The notes beneath the pieces were generated by a model that did no database searches, was not told the origin of the DNA, and was given only the letters and a program-made list of their open reading frames with translations. A program made the position numbers and the translations under genes. Shown here piece after piece: positions 9,351 through 18,900 of a DNA stretch of 64,000 nt. Position 1 is the first letter of the stretch. Each line of letters begins with the position of its first letter. This stretch comes from Candidatus Albibeggiatoa sp. nov. NOAA (lineage in GTDB: Bacteria > Pseudomonadota > Gammaproteobacteria > Beggiatoales > Beggiatoaceae), in assembly GCA_025800385.1 (NCBI GenBank), contig JAOXRS010000008.1, positions 124,001 through 188,000 on the forward strand, written 5' to 3'.

Positions 9351-10376
9351 TTAGTTCACACCATATTTCGTTTTATCACGATTTGACCATAAGCTTTCTG
9401 CCATTGCTTGTGCTTCATCAACAGAGTGCGCTTTACCCATCAATTTAAGAGCTAATGCTGTTGTAGCTGTGACTGTACCGACGGCATATTCATCTTCAAT
9501 TTCACCCTGCCACAATTGCGCTAAGCGTTCAGGCTGTAACTCTGTTTCCTTAACATGACGTTGTTTAAATAAAGCTGGCCATGTTTCTTCAAACAATTCA
9601 CCCTCATGCAAACCTTTAACTTCACAAACAATATCTGGATTACGTTCAATTTCACCACCTTCACCTTTAATCACAGCCATATTTTTCTGGCCTAATAGCA
9701 TCGCGGCTTCTTGGTGAACAGATTTGTATCCAGGGTGGAAAATGCCTTGCATCACATTTGGGGCATCAAATGGGTTAATCATTCGCGCCAAAGTATGTAC
9801 AGGCGAACGTAAGCCCATCAATGGACGTAATTCAATGATTTCATGCAATTTAGGACACAAAAATTCTAGTGGCAAATAAGAGAAGTTAGTTTGCTTGATT
9901 TGTTCCGCTGCTTGCTCAAATGAGGTAGCGTATTCAATACCTAAGAATCTAAGTACATCTTGGGTATAAATACGGCCTGAAGTATGACCACCTGCACCAT
10001 GCATAAACACACGAATGCCATTGTCAGCTAGCAATAAGGTTGATAATAAAAACCAAGGTAAGTGACGGCGTTTGCCCGCATAGGATGACCAATCTAAATC
10101 CACTTCTGCCATGCCTGTGGGTAACTGGAATGAGTCGCGCGTGGCTTCGATAAAACCTGCTAATTCTTCACGGGTTTCCTCTTTGACCCGCATTAACATC
10201 ATGAACGCGCCAAGTTGTACAGGTTCGACTTCGCCCGCCATAATCATTTTCATGGACGCATAAGCTTCTTCACGAGTAAGTGGGCGTGAACCATTTTTGC
10301 CTTTACCTAAAATCCGTACATATTGGGCAAATGGATGCTCTTCTAACTCGAATACAATATCTTGTTTCGCTGTCAT
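9351..10376 (-). CDS. YbiB-like protein, glycosyltransferase family 3 / TrpD2 family
   Basis: The 341-residue protein has the fold family of anthranilate phosphoribosyltransferase but follows the TrpD2/YbiB branch: FAQYVRILGKGKNG, REEAYASMKMIMAGEV, QLGAFMMLMRVKEET, LLLADNGIRVFMHGAGGHTSG, GLRSPVHTLARMINPF and a late KGEGGEIERNPD. E. coli YbiB is a nucleic-acid-binding, LexA-regulated protein rather than a tryptophan enzyme, and no trp gene lies nearby, so a role in tryptophan synthesis is unlikely. The ATG at 10376 follows GAAGGAGTTATT, a good ribosome-binding site. Its true substrate or ligand here is unknown. Confidence 0.8.
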   Translation of the reverse strand: MTAKQDIVFELEEHPFAQYVRILGKGKNGSRPLTREEAYASMKMIMAGEVEPVQLGAFMMLMRVKEETREELAGFIEATRDSFQLPTGMAEVDLDWSSYAGKRRHLPWFLLSTLLLADNGIRVFMHGAGGHTSGRIYTQDVLRFLGIEYATSFEQAAEQIKQTNFSYLPLEFLCPKLHEIIELRPLMGLRSPVHTLARMINPFDAPNVMQGIFHPGYKSVHQEAAMLLGQKNMAVIKGEGGEIERNPDIVCEVKGLHEGELFEETWPALFKQRHVKETELQPERLAQLWQGEIEDEYAVGTVTATTALALKLMGKAHSVDEAQAMAESLWSNRDKTKYGVN

Positions 10377-10436
10377 AATAACTCCTTCATGGTGTACACA
10401 GATTGCTATTTTAGTCTTTTTGCTGCAACCTGTCTT

Positions 10437-10469
10437 AACTCATTCCCTTTCGCACGATGAGAATGAGTT
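10437..10469. terminator. Inverted repeat downstream of the Na+/Ca2+ antiporter gene
   Basis: AACTCATTC and GAATGAGTT form a perfect 9-bp stem just beyond the antiporter stop codon. There is no T run on the minus strand, so it is either a weak terminator or a transcript-end stabiliser. Confidence 0.4.
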
Positions 10470-10481
10470 TGAGAAAATAGC

Positions 10482-11564
10482 TTAGGCTTGTTTATGATCG
10501 TGCCAAACCAATACGCCTAATAAAACAACAGTTGCTGGAATTACACCCCATAACATCACTTGGTTGAATAATGGTAATTGAGGATGATTTAAAGCAGACA
10601 ATAATAAATAAATGGTATAAGCAACATAATAGGCTAAGAATAGTACACCTTCCCAACGATCGAGTTGTTTGCCACTGAAAAAGGTCGGTAAACATAAAAC
10701 CGCAACCGCAATCATAATCAGCATATCTACGTTTAATGCCGTTGGTGATACTGCAATGCCGTTGGGTGCAACCATACTGGAAATACCTAACACCATTGAA
10801 ATGTTAAATAAGTTACTACCAATTGCGCCGCCGATAATTAAATCTTTCTCACCGCGTAAACTGGCTGCAATGGTTGCGGCTAATTCTGGTAATGATGTAC
10901 CAATTGCGATAATGGTTAAGCCAATGATTAACTCACTTAAACCAAAGTATTGTGCAATAACGACAGCACCTTTAACCAACCAATCTGCGCCTAGAACCAA
11001 TAAAACAAAACCAACAAGAATATAAGCCACTTTAACCCAGACACTACTTTCTTGACTGTGTTTTTGCAATTCTTCCAGTTCTTCTAATTCTGCTTCTGCA
11101 ATCACACTGTTATCACGGCGACTTTGAACCACTAAATAAGTAGTATAAACAGCGACAATAGCAAATAAAATTATGCCGTCTAAACGACTAATCATCAAAT
11201 CCATACTTAAAATATAAAGTAAAACAGACACACCAATCATCAAAGGCACATCGACCTTAACTAATTTAGTATTAACTGTTAACGGCGCGATGACGGCGGC
11301 AATCCCCAGCACCATCAGAATATTCAGAATATTACTACCTATTACGTTACCAACCGTTAAATCAGGCTGTCCTGCATAAGCTGACTGCACACTAACTGCA
11401 AGCTCAGGCGCACTGGTACCAAAAGCAATAATGGTCAAACCCACCACTAGAGGAGAAATGCCAACAGAAGTCGCAAATTCAGATGCACCCTTGACCAACG
11501 TATCCGCGCCCACCACTAGGAATAAAAACCCCAGCAAAAACAACGATAAAGTAACAATATCCAT
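10482..11564 (-). CDS. Calcium/sodium antiporter, CaCA family (YrbG-like)
   Basis: This 360-residue inner-membrane protein exchanges Ca2+ for Na+ or H+. It has about ten hydrophobic segments in two homologous halves. Each half carries an alpha-repeat: VVGLTIIAFGTSAPELAVS with GNVIGSNILN in the first, and IIGLTIIAIGTSLPELAAT with GGAIGSNLFN in the second. The acidic residue of GTS-PEL in each repeat binds the ion. An acidic cytosolic loop (EAELEELEELQKH) separates the halves. Length and layout match YrbG. In E. coli yrbG begins the LPS-transport operon; here no lpt genes follow, so context gives no further clue. The ATG at 11564 follows AGGAATCTATGA. Confidence 0.92.
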   Translation of the reverse strand: MDIVTLSLFLLGFLFLVVGADTLVKGASEFATSVGISPLVVGLTIIAFGTSAPELAVSVQSAYAGQPDLTVGNVIGSNILNILMVLGIAAVIAPLTVNTKLVKVDVPLMIGVSVLLYILSMDLMISRLDGIILFAIVAVYTTYLVVQSRRDNSVIAEAELEELEELQKHSQESSVWVKVAYILVGFVLLVLGADWLVKGAVVIAQYFGLSELIIGLTIIAIGTSLPELAATIAASLRGEKDLIIGGAIGSNLFNISMVLGISSMVAPNGIAVSPTALNVDMLIMIAVAVLCLPTFFSGKQLDRWEGVLFLAYYVAYTIYLLLSALNHPQLPLFNQVMLWGVIPATVVLLGVLVWHDHKQA

Positions 11565-11630
11565 TCATAGATTCCTAAAAAAGCGTAAGTGAAAGTAATG
11601 TGAATAAAAATATAAAAAACAAGGTTATGT

Positions 11631-12440
11631 CTAAAACAGTGATGCAGCCAACTCGTCAATAGCGGTTAACATTTCAGCATCATCGCTTAAAGCTTGCGTA
11701 ATCGCACTGTGACAAGCTTGTTTTGGCTCAATATCGGATTGAATTAATTTTGCTGCATGAACCAATAAACGGGTGCTCGCGCCTTCATCTAAACCATTTT
11801 GTTTTAAATTCCGTGTAGTTTGGGCAAATTTCACCAGCTTTTCTGCCGTCACAATATCAACTTGGGTTTCTTGCATAATGATTTTGCGTTCAACATCAGG
11901 AGCAGGATAGTTAAACTCTAAAGCCACAAAACGCTGGCGAGTACTGGGTTTTAAATCCTTCAATACACTTTGATATCCAGGATTATAAGAAAGGGCTAAA
12001 CAAAATTCGGGAGGCGCGGTAATTAATTCGCTGAGTTTATCAATCGGCAATACACGACGGTCATCGGCCAAAGGATGAATCACAACCGTGGTATCTTTAC
12101 GAGCCTCAATCACTTCGTCTAAGTAACAAATGCCACCACAACGCACGGCATGGGTTAACGCGCCATCTACCCAGCTGGTATTACCTTGCTTAATTAAATA
12201 ACGCCCAACTAAATCCGAGGCCGTCAAATCATCATGACAAGAAACAGTGATTAAAGGCCGCTTTAAACGCCACGCCATGTATTCCATAAAACGGGTTTTG
12301 CCACAACCTGTAGGCCCTTTGAGTAACACGGGTAATTGATTTTGATAAGCAGCCTCAAATAATGCGACTTCATTACCAATTGGCTCATAGTAAGGTTGTT
12401 CTGTGATGAAATAATTTTCTGAGGTTTGAGCTTGAGTCAT
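11631..12440 (-). CDS. cbbQ: CbbQ/NirQ/NorQ-type AAA+ ATPase
   Basis: The 269-residue protein is a MoxR-type AAA+ ATPase of the CbbQ/NorQ group. In chemoautotrophs CbbQ with the VWA protein CbbO remodels inhibited Rubisco; NorQ acts on nitric oxide reductase. Visible are Walker A GPTGCGKT (residues 42-49), TASDLVGRYL, Walker B GICYLDEV (about 103-110), the pore-region ALSYNPGYQ and the C-terminal GASTRLLVHAAKLI. A longer reading frame begins at a TTG (12470), but the ATG at 12440 fits the usual family length. No Rubisco, cbbO or nor genes are in the window, so the exact client is unproved. TATAAT at 12472-12477 on the minus strand may be the -10 box. Confidence 0.85.
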   Translation of the reverse strand: MTQAQTSENYFITEQPYYEPIGNEVALFEAAYQNQLPVLLKGPTGCGKTRFMEYMAWRLKRPLITVSCHDDLTASDLVGRYLIKQGNTSWVDGALTHAVRCGGICYLDEVIEARKDTTVVIHPLADDRRVLPIDKLSELITAPPEFCLALSYNPGYQSVLKDLKPSTRQRFVALEFNYPAPDVERKIIMQETQVDIVTAEKLVKFAQTTRNLKQNGLDEGASTRLLVHAAKLIQSDIEPKQACHSAITQALSDDAEMLTAIDELAASLF

Positions 12441-12530
12441 AATGCACGAATCGGCGACTAAATAAGACAAGCATTATAAACTAGCTCGAAAATGATATGT
12501 GAAGGATTGTGAGATATTCCATTAGCAAAT

Positions 12531-12565
12531 AAAAAGCTTGGGGTTACAATACGTGAGAACCCCAA
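12531..12565 (-). terminator. Rho-independent terminator of the OmpA-family gene
   Basis: On the minus strand TTGGGGTT and AACCCCAA form an 8-bp GC-rich stem followed by GCTTTTTATTT, about 20 bases past the stop codon at 12586. Confidence 0.78.
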
Positions 12566-12585
12566 AACTTAAAAGAAAAGTAGAT

Positions 12586-13542
12586 TTATTGTTTTGAAAA
12601 CTCGTCATCGCTTCGATTGAGAATAATCACTTCCACTCGTCGATTTTGTTGTCGCCCTGCTTCTGTGGCATTGCTGGCAACTGGCCAAGATTCACCATAA
12701 CCTTTTGCTAAAACCCGACTAGGATGGATGCCACGCTCAATTAACTTAGATCGGACAAAATCAGCTCTGCGCTGCGATAAATTTAAATTGTACGCTTCTT
12801 CTCCTGTATTATCTGTGTGCGATTCCACTAACACTTTGTAAATCGACCTAGATTGCAGAAATTCCGCCACTTTATCCAAGTTTCGTAACACATCATCTGG
12901 TAATTCCGAGGCATCCAAATCAAAAAAGGCCTCACCAAAGCTGAGTTCTAAACCACGCTCTGTTTGCTGACTTTTAAGCTCTGTTAATTCATTTTGCAAC
13001 CGCTCGGAATTTTGTTTAGCAACTTGCAATTGTTCGCCTAATAATTCATCTTGTAAACGATTCACTTCTTGTAGAAAAGCCAGTTGTTTATCTAATAATT
13101 GTTGTTGTTCTACTTTTTCACGCTTTCGTTGAGCCACCCGCGCTGCAATTTCAGATTGACGTTTCGCTAAGTAAGCTAAATGCTCCATTTCTGCCGCTTC
13201 TCGCAAATCTCTAGCCTGTTGTAATGCCTGCTCTGCTTGTTGTAATTCTAAAGCAGCCTGTTCTTTTTTCTTTTGTAACGTATCGATATAACGCACTTCT
13301 TCGGTATTTCTTAAATTCTCAGCTTCAAATAATGTTTGTTCTGCTTGGGTTAAGGTTTCCATCGCAGAAAACAATTCACTGGGTGATGTGTCCATAGGCA
13401 CATTGGACAGTTCAGCTAATTGCTGTACCGAAAGATTTTTAACCTGTTGAATATTAGAGTCATCTGGTTTAGATTGAATTGGGTTAAACTGACAGCCTGT
13501 TGCTAATAGAATAAAACCAAAAGCCCAATAGTGTTTAAGCAA
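12586..13542 (-). CDS. OmpA-family lipoprotein with coiled coil
   Basis: The 318-residue product is an outer-membrane lipoprotein. The signal peptide ends in lipobox LLATGC (Cys17). Residues of about 60-195 are a long Glu/Gln/Arg-rich coiled coil. Residues of about 200-312 are an OmpA-like peptidoglycan-binding domain: FFDLDASELP, VESHTDNTGEEAYNLNLSQRRADFVRS, VLAKGYGESWPVASN and QNRRVEVII. It should tether the outer membrane to peptidoglycan, with the coiled coil spanning the periplasm. This resembles Pseudomonas-type OmpA lipoproteins with a DUF4398-like middle. It is monocistronic, with a clear terminator; the region upstream (13543-13689) must hold its promoter. Confidence 0.92.
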   Translation of the reverse strand: MLKHYWAFGFILLATGCQFNPIQSKPDDSNIQQVKNLSVQQLAELSNVPMDTSPSELFSAMETLTQAEQTLFEAENLRNTEEVRYIDTLQKKKEQAALELQQAEQALQQARDLREAAEMEHLAYLAKRQSEIAARVAQRKREKVEQQQLLDKQLAFLQEVNRLQDELLGEQLQVAKQNSERLQNELTELKSQQTERGLELSFGEAFFDLDASELPDDVLRNLDKVAEFLQSRSIYKVLVESHTDNTGEEAYNLNLSQRRADFVRSKLIERGIHPSRVLAKGYGESWPVASNATEAGRQQNRRVEVIILNRSDDEFSKQ

Positions 13543-13689
13543 TGTTACGCCCTCCCCTGTGATCGTAAATTAAGTGTGATAAGCTGAATGTTAATTGTCA
13601 ATATTACAACAGTGTAACAGGTAGTGTTATTAGAGATAATAGGAACTATTTCATTAACTTAGAAATAAACTAAAGTACTCATTACCTGC

Positions 13690-14538
13690 TTAGCCTCCGA
13701 TTTTCCGCGCAACCCAATCCATCATAGAAACAGGTAATAAGTAACGTAAAGTCACCAACAAATAAGTCGGAAAAGTGACAAAGTAATGTGGTTTCGGTTT
13801 TTTAGCTTCTAAAGCATGAATTACTTTTTTTAGTACCGCATCAGTGCCCAAGGTAAAAGGGGCTGCATCACCTTCTTTTAATAAGCGTTGTTCAGCCAAT
13901 GTATATTTATCTTGGTAAGGACTATTCTCAATGTCACTAATATGACGCTTAAAATGAGGGTAACAGTTTTCCCGAAACCGACTGCGGATTGGCCCCGGTT
14001 CTATCAGCGATACATAAACGCCACTTCCATATAATTCAACTCTTAATGTTGATGACAATCCTTCTAATGCGTACTTACTTGCATTATATGCACCACGCAA
14101 TGGCAAAACTGTCAGCCCTAAGACAGAACTATTTTGAATAATGCGCCCTTCACCCTGACGACGCATCACAGGAATTATTTGAGTAGTCAGTTCATGCGTA
14201 CCTAAAAAATTGGTTTCAAACTGTTCTCGTAATGCTTCACGGCTCAAGTCTTCCACCGCACCCACTTGACCGTATGCACCATTATTAAATAAACCGTATA
14301 ACTTGCCATCAGTTAATTCTAAAATAGTTTGAACTGCCTGATGAATCGAATCAGAATCATTTAAATCTAATTGCAGTGATTCAAAACCTTCTGCTTGTAA
14401 ACGTTCCACATCTTCTAACTTACGCGCTGTGGCAAATACTCGATAGCCGCGTTGTTTTAGGCCTTTTGCTACACCGTAACCGATACCGCTAGAACAGCCC
14501 GTGATTAACACCGCTTTGTCTGCAAAACCTTGGTTCAT
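13690..14538 (-). CDS. Short-chain dehydrogenase/reductase (SDR)
   Basis: The 282-residue enzyme has a classical SDR Rossmann fold. The dinucleotide-binding motif is TGCSSGIG (residues 13-20), followed by LDLNDSDS, NNGAYG, the active-site Ser in QNSSVLG and the catalytic YNASK near residue 155, then IEPGPIRSRF. The pattern YGVAKGLKQRGYRVFATAR and the long C-terminal part are typical of gammaproteobacterial SDRs of the YbbO/retinol-dehydrogenase-like type. NADP preference is suggested by the ATARK that ends strand 2. The ATG at 14538 follows AGAGG by 7 bases; a TTG six bases earlier is less likely. Substrate is unknown and no pathway neighbours are present. Confidence 0.88.
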   Translation of the reverse strand: MNQGFADKAVLITGCSSGIGYGVAKGLKQRGYRVFATARKLEDVERLQAEGFESLQLDLNDSDSIHQAVQTILELTDGKLYGLFNNGAYGQVGAVEDLSREALREQFETNFLGTHELTTQIIPVMRRQGEGRIIQNSSVLGLTVLPLRGAYNASKYALEGLSSTLRVELYGSGVYVSLIEPGPIRSRFRENCYPHFKRHISDIENSPYQDKYTLAEQRLLKEGDAAPFTLGTDAVLKKVIHALEAKKPKPHYFVTFPTYLLVTLRYLLPVSMMDWVARKIGG

Positions 14539-14605
14539 TATCAACCTCTAATATATGAATTTCCCCTATTTTATAAAAAAACAGCTTATAAATGAAACGA
14601 ATAAC

Positions 14606-14634
14606 TTGCGCACAAATGTAAAACCGCTTAAAAT
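14606..14634 (+). promoter_or_regulatory. Sigma-70 promoter of rnpB
   Basis: TTGCGC (14606-14611) and TAAAAT (14629-14634) are spaced by exactly 17 bases. The -10 box ends about 9 bases before the predicted 5' end of the RNase P RNA. Confidence 0.65.
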
Positions 14635-14643
14635 TCGCTGCTT

Positions 14644-14989
14644 AGAAAGTCGGTTGGGCAGTCGCGCTATTGAAAAATAGGGAGGAAAGTCCGGGCTTCA
14701 TAGGACAGAGTGCCAGATAACGTCTGGGGGGCGTGAGCCTACGGAAAGTGCCGCAGAAAATATACCGCCGCAAGGTAAGGGTGAAATGGTGTCGGTAAGA
14801 GCGCACCGCATGGCTGGCAACAGGCATGGCAGGGTAAACCCCACTCGAAGCAAGATCAAGTAAGAAACGTATACATGTGTGTCCGCGTGGTTTCGGGTAG
14901 ATCGCTTGAGGGATTCGGTGACGAATTTCCCAGATGAATGATTGTCATACTTTCGAGTAAACAGAACCCGGCTTATAGACTGACTTTCT
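14644..14989 (+). ncRNA. rnpB: RNase P RNA component (M1-type, class A)
   Basis: This catalytic RNA removes 5' leaders from tRNA precursors together with RnpA. The region carries the universal M1 elements in order: GGAGGAAAGTCCGGGCTTCA, ATAGGACAGAGTGCCAGATA, AAGGGTGAAA, GGTAAGAGCGCACC, GGCAGGGTAAACCCCA, GGTTTCGGGTAGAT, CCCAGATGAATGATTGTCAT and ACAGAACCCGGCTTAT. AGAAAGTC at the 5' end (14644-14651) pairs with GACTTTCT at the 3' end (14982-14989) as helix P1, which sets both ends. The length of 346 nt is slightly below that of E. coli M1. Exact processing ends are not known. Confidence 0.96.
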
Positions 14990-15026
14990 AAATCCCAATC
15001 ATCTAAGCTTTTATATCCACATCTAA

Positions 15027-15057
15027 TTGAAAACCTTAGCAACAAGTTTGTTATAAT
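15027..15057 (+). promoter_or_regulatory. Candidate promoter of gpmA
   Basis: TTGAAA (15027-15032) and TATAAT (15052-15057) are 19 bases apart, slightly long, but the -10 box is a perfect consensus. The expected leader is about 35 bases before the gpmA ATG. Confidence 0.5.
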
Positions 15058-15098
15058 AAACGGTTTTTAGTTTTCATTGAATCAGCGAGTACAGGTTT

Positions 15099-15845
15099 AT
15101 GTATAAATTAGTCTTAATCAGACACGGTGAGAGCGTTTGGAATAAAGAAAATCGTTTCACTGGTTGGAAAGACGTCGATTTATCTGAAAAGGGTTTGAAA
15201 GAAGCCACAGCAGCAGGTGAGTTACTTAAAAAAGAAGGCTTTGAATTTGACATTGCTTACACATCGGTATTAAAGCGTGCAATTAGAACGTTATGGCATA
15301 TTTTGGATGAAATGGATTTAATGTGGATTCCTGTGCAACGTGAATGGAAGTTGAACGAACGTCATTACGGTGCATTACAAGGTTTAAATAAAGCGGAAAC
15401 TGCAGAAAAACATGGTGAAGATCAAGTTAAAGTTTGGCGCAGAAGTTATGACACGCCACCACCTGCATTAGAGAAATCAGATGAGCGTTATGCTGGTCAT
15501 GACACACGTTATAAAAATTTAGATGAAAGCCAAATTCCTTTATCAGAATGCTTAAAAGACACGGTTGATCGTGTATTACCTTTATGGCATGACGAAATTG
15601 TCCCCACGATTAAATCTGGCAAAAAAGTCATTATCGCAGCACACGGCAATAGCTTACGTGCCTTGATTAAATATTTAGATGGCATTTCAGAACAAGACAT
15701 CGTTGGCTTAAACGTACCAACAGGTATGCCTTTAGTTTACGAATTAGACGAAAACATGCAGCCTACTAATCGCTACTACTTAGGCGATGAAGAAGCAGTT
15801 AAAGCTGCAATGGCAGCCGTAGCAAACCAAGGCAAAGCCAAGTAG
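15099..15845 (+). CDS. gpmA: 2,3-bisphosphoglycerate-dependent phosphoglycerate mutase
   Basis: GpmA interconverts 3- and 2-phosphoglycerate in glycolysis and gluconeogenesis. The 248-residue length is standard. The phosphohistidine loop LIRHGES (His9), [13 protein letters not shown], the RAIRTLW segment, [23 protein letters not shown] and the second catalytic His in [10 protein letters not shown] are all present. The C-terminal tail ends in NQGKAK. It is transcribed alone, just downstream of rnpB, from a likely promoter at 15027-15057, and ends with a stem-loop at 15855-15892. Confidence 0.98.
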   Translation: MYKLVLIRHGESVWNKENRFTGWKDVDLSEKGLKEATAAGELLKKEGFEFDIAYTSVLKRAIRTLWHILDEMDLMWIPVQREWKLNERHYGALQGLNKAETAEKHGEDQVKVWRRSYDTPPPALEKSDERYAGHDTRYKNLDESQIPLSECLKDTVDRVLPLWHDEIVPTIKSGKKVIIAAHGNSLRALIKYLDGISEQDIVGLNVPTGMPLVYELDENMQPTNRYYLGDEEAVKAAMAAVANQGKAK

Positions 15846-15854
15846 TTTTTGATG

Positions 15855-15898
15855 TTAGATTGCTGATTTTTAAATTAAAGTTGGCAATCTAAAACTTT
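15855..15898 (+). terminator. Terminator of gpmA
   Basis: TTAGATTGC (15855-15863) and GCAATCTAA (15884-15892) form a perfect 9-bp stem, followed by AACTTTTC. It lies between the convergent ends of gpmA and the large ATPase gene and may serve both. Confidence 0.62.
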
Positions 15899-15913
15899 TC
15901 TCTGTTTTCCTAT

Positions 15914-18900
15914 CTATTTATCCAACATCAACCGCACATCTTTTATCGGATATTCCCATTCTATCCAACGTCTTTGCAGTGGCACAACAAAGCTATATCC
16001 CTGTCCTTGTGGTTTTAAAATCGTTTCTTTGACTTGTTGTTTGATGATGTCAACAATTTGCTGGCTGAGCAGTGGCATGTCTTCTTGTTTTAATTTTAAA
16101 CTCAGGGATTCAATTGTCAGTTGACGGCGATTGGTTTCATTGGTTTGGGTTGCCAGTGTGGAGAGGATTTGTTTGGTGGCTAAGTCACTATTTTTCCAGT
16201 GCTCGATAAAGGCAGCATTGTCAGAAGCTTTGATTAATTTGTCTGCAATAAAATCTATATCTTGATAGCCGACATAATTGCTACGTTGTTCACCGTAAGT
16301 TACGCAATCATTGTAGTGTTCAATTAGGATTGAGCCGAGTTTTTGTAGTAAGTACGGGTGTCCGTTGGTGAGTTCGTAAGCATGGTTTAAGGCAGTTTCA
16401 TCATATTCGAGAATGTCGGTTGCAGGTCGGGTTAGCAATTCGTTGGATTCATTATGGCTTAAGTAGCTGACGGGGCGCATCAGTGTGGTGTTGAAGAAGA
16501 TCGATGCATAGTCCCATGCGAGGCGTTGCAGTTGGTATGTGCCGCAGAATAAGACCAGTACGGGATATTGTTCACCTTGCATTAAGCTACGCAGCATATG
16601 GAATAAGTCAGCGGAGAATTTTTTGCTGGGCATCAAGTCCGCTTCGTCAATCATGAGCAGGAATTTTTGATTTTGCAGTTCTAAAGAGAATAGGAAGTCT
16701 TTGAAATCTTCAATGGGTTCTTCACGGCTGATATGGGGCACGGGTTGTTTGAGTGCAGTTGCCATTTCACGGCTGGCAGTTTTGAAAAAGCTGTAGTCGG
16801 AATTTACATCTTGTATGTCGACAAAAATGGGGATCAGTGGCGCAGCATTACTGAGATTTTGATAGTCACGTTTGAGTTTGGTCAGTAGGCTGCTTTTACC
16901 AATACGACGTTGTCCGATCAGTACGATGGCAGATTTTTCGGGGTGCTTCCAGAGTCCTGTGAGCCAGTTAATCAGGTCGCTACGTCCCGTAAACGTGGTG
17001 TCGCTATTGAGGCGCGTGCCAACGGTGTAAGGTGCAAGTTCTGGGATTTGGTAGGGTTTGCCTTTGGTTGCGACGAGGATTTGAAAGCTAAACGGGTGTT
17101 GGATTTCAATGTCGTTGGTGTCTTGTGCGCTGAGGATGCCGTTAATGGTATGGTTGCCTGCTTGTTTGATGTCGGCAGTGAGTTGTAGTTGTGTATCTCG
17201 TCCTGCTTCTAAAATATCGCGTTTAACTTCATTATGATTCCAGAAAATATGTGCATGGTCATTGATTTTGAGGCAAATATTTTGTGCTAGTGCGGTACTG
17301 TAGATTTTAAAGTTAAGGGTTTGTTGTCCCAATACCAGATTGTTTTGTGTCAGTTGAATATCAAGTTTTAAAATGTCTTTGGCTTGTTCGGCTTCTTGTT
17401 CAAGAATGGTTTGCCAGTGTTGGTTAACGCGTTGTGCAAGATTTTTCCAGTAGTTAGGAATTTCCCCATATGTGAGGCTTGATAAATGCTCTTTTTGTTG
17501 ATTTAAAAATTCACGTCGTGCATTAATGGCTTCTAGCTTAATATATTTTGGTAAATCTTTAAGCTGTTGCCGCAATAAATTGACTGCTTGCTGACTATAA
17601 CCCTGTGTATTTTTAGATTGTAATTCTGCTATTTCAATTAGTTGAGATAAGTTAGTAGCTCTTGAATATTTCAGCCATTGTTGGAATTGTTCATTAAGTT
17701 GCTGATAGCCTTTATAGTGTTTATATTGTTTTAAATTGTCTAAAGAGTAGCGCAATTGAGTTTGTAAATTCATTTGGCTCGTATCATGAAATATTTGATA
17801 CCACTCTATTTGGCTGTGTTTTGGTGGAAAACTACCAGCCCAAATATAAATTTGTTCATCTTTTTCTGGTTCAGGTGTAATAATGGCAAAACTACGTGCC
17901 AATGGACTATTTACAGATAGTGATAGTAAAGTCTTACTATTAGTTTCTTCTGCTATAGTTTGACAGAAATCAATTGCAAGTTTTGGTGTAATTGCAATGG
18001 CTTGTGTTGCACGACGTACTGGGTGTACTTGCAATGATTTCAGCTGAATCTGATGCATAACAATTAAAACTATTTGGCTATTTTGGTATTGGGCAAGGTG
18101 AACTAGGAAGGATTGTAAATATGGTAATGGATAAGGGAATATTTGCCATTGAAACGGCAACATATTTTTAAATATTTTTTGGTTAAATTGTTGAGCATTT
18201 TTTAAGCGATATTGCCAAATACTGAAAAGTGCTACGAAAGGATAAAAGATAAACCCAGTTAAAGCTAGATATAAATAGATAATAACAAGAGTCAATTCTA
18301 AATCTTGAGAGTTGTCAAACAATAATAATGCCCATAAAAATATATGACTAGAAAATATATAAACTTTTGGAAAATTGGTTTTTTCATATATGCTTTGTAC
18401 TTCTAAAATCTTTAGAGTTGAACTAATTACACTTGCTAGTATAGTTGAGAAAATTATTATTTGACTTACTGACATGTTATTTAGATTGTTAAACAACATA
18501 TATAGGAAAAATATATTTGATATGATAAAAAAAAGAGGATGTATTATATTTATTTGTTTATAAAATTCGTCTTGTACTTTATTTATAAAAATACATATAA
18601 AGGTAAATAAAAATTCAACAAACAAAAAAACTAGCATAATAGTTGAAAATATCACAGCAAACGAAAATACTATTGAAGTAGATGCAGAATCTGCTTTATG
18701 AACAAAAAGAATTATACTTACAACTAATGACTGAATTGCTAGGATTCTGATTATTTGATTATACTTATCTTGTTTTAAGCTATTAGGGAAACCAGTTAAT
18801 ATTGCAATACCACTACAAACTATTAGTATATCTACTAAATCAGATTTAAAGGCAGGTAACAAATCTTTGAATACAAACTCAGGAACTCCAGTGGTATATT

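Noticed and set aside
14642..15045. Small minus-strand reading frames across rnpB
   Set aside because: They lie wholly within the conserved RNase P RNA and show no coding features.
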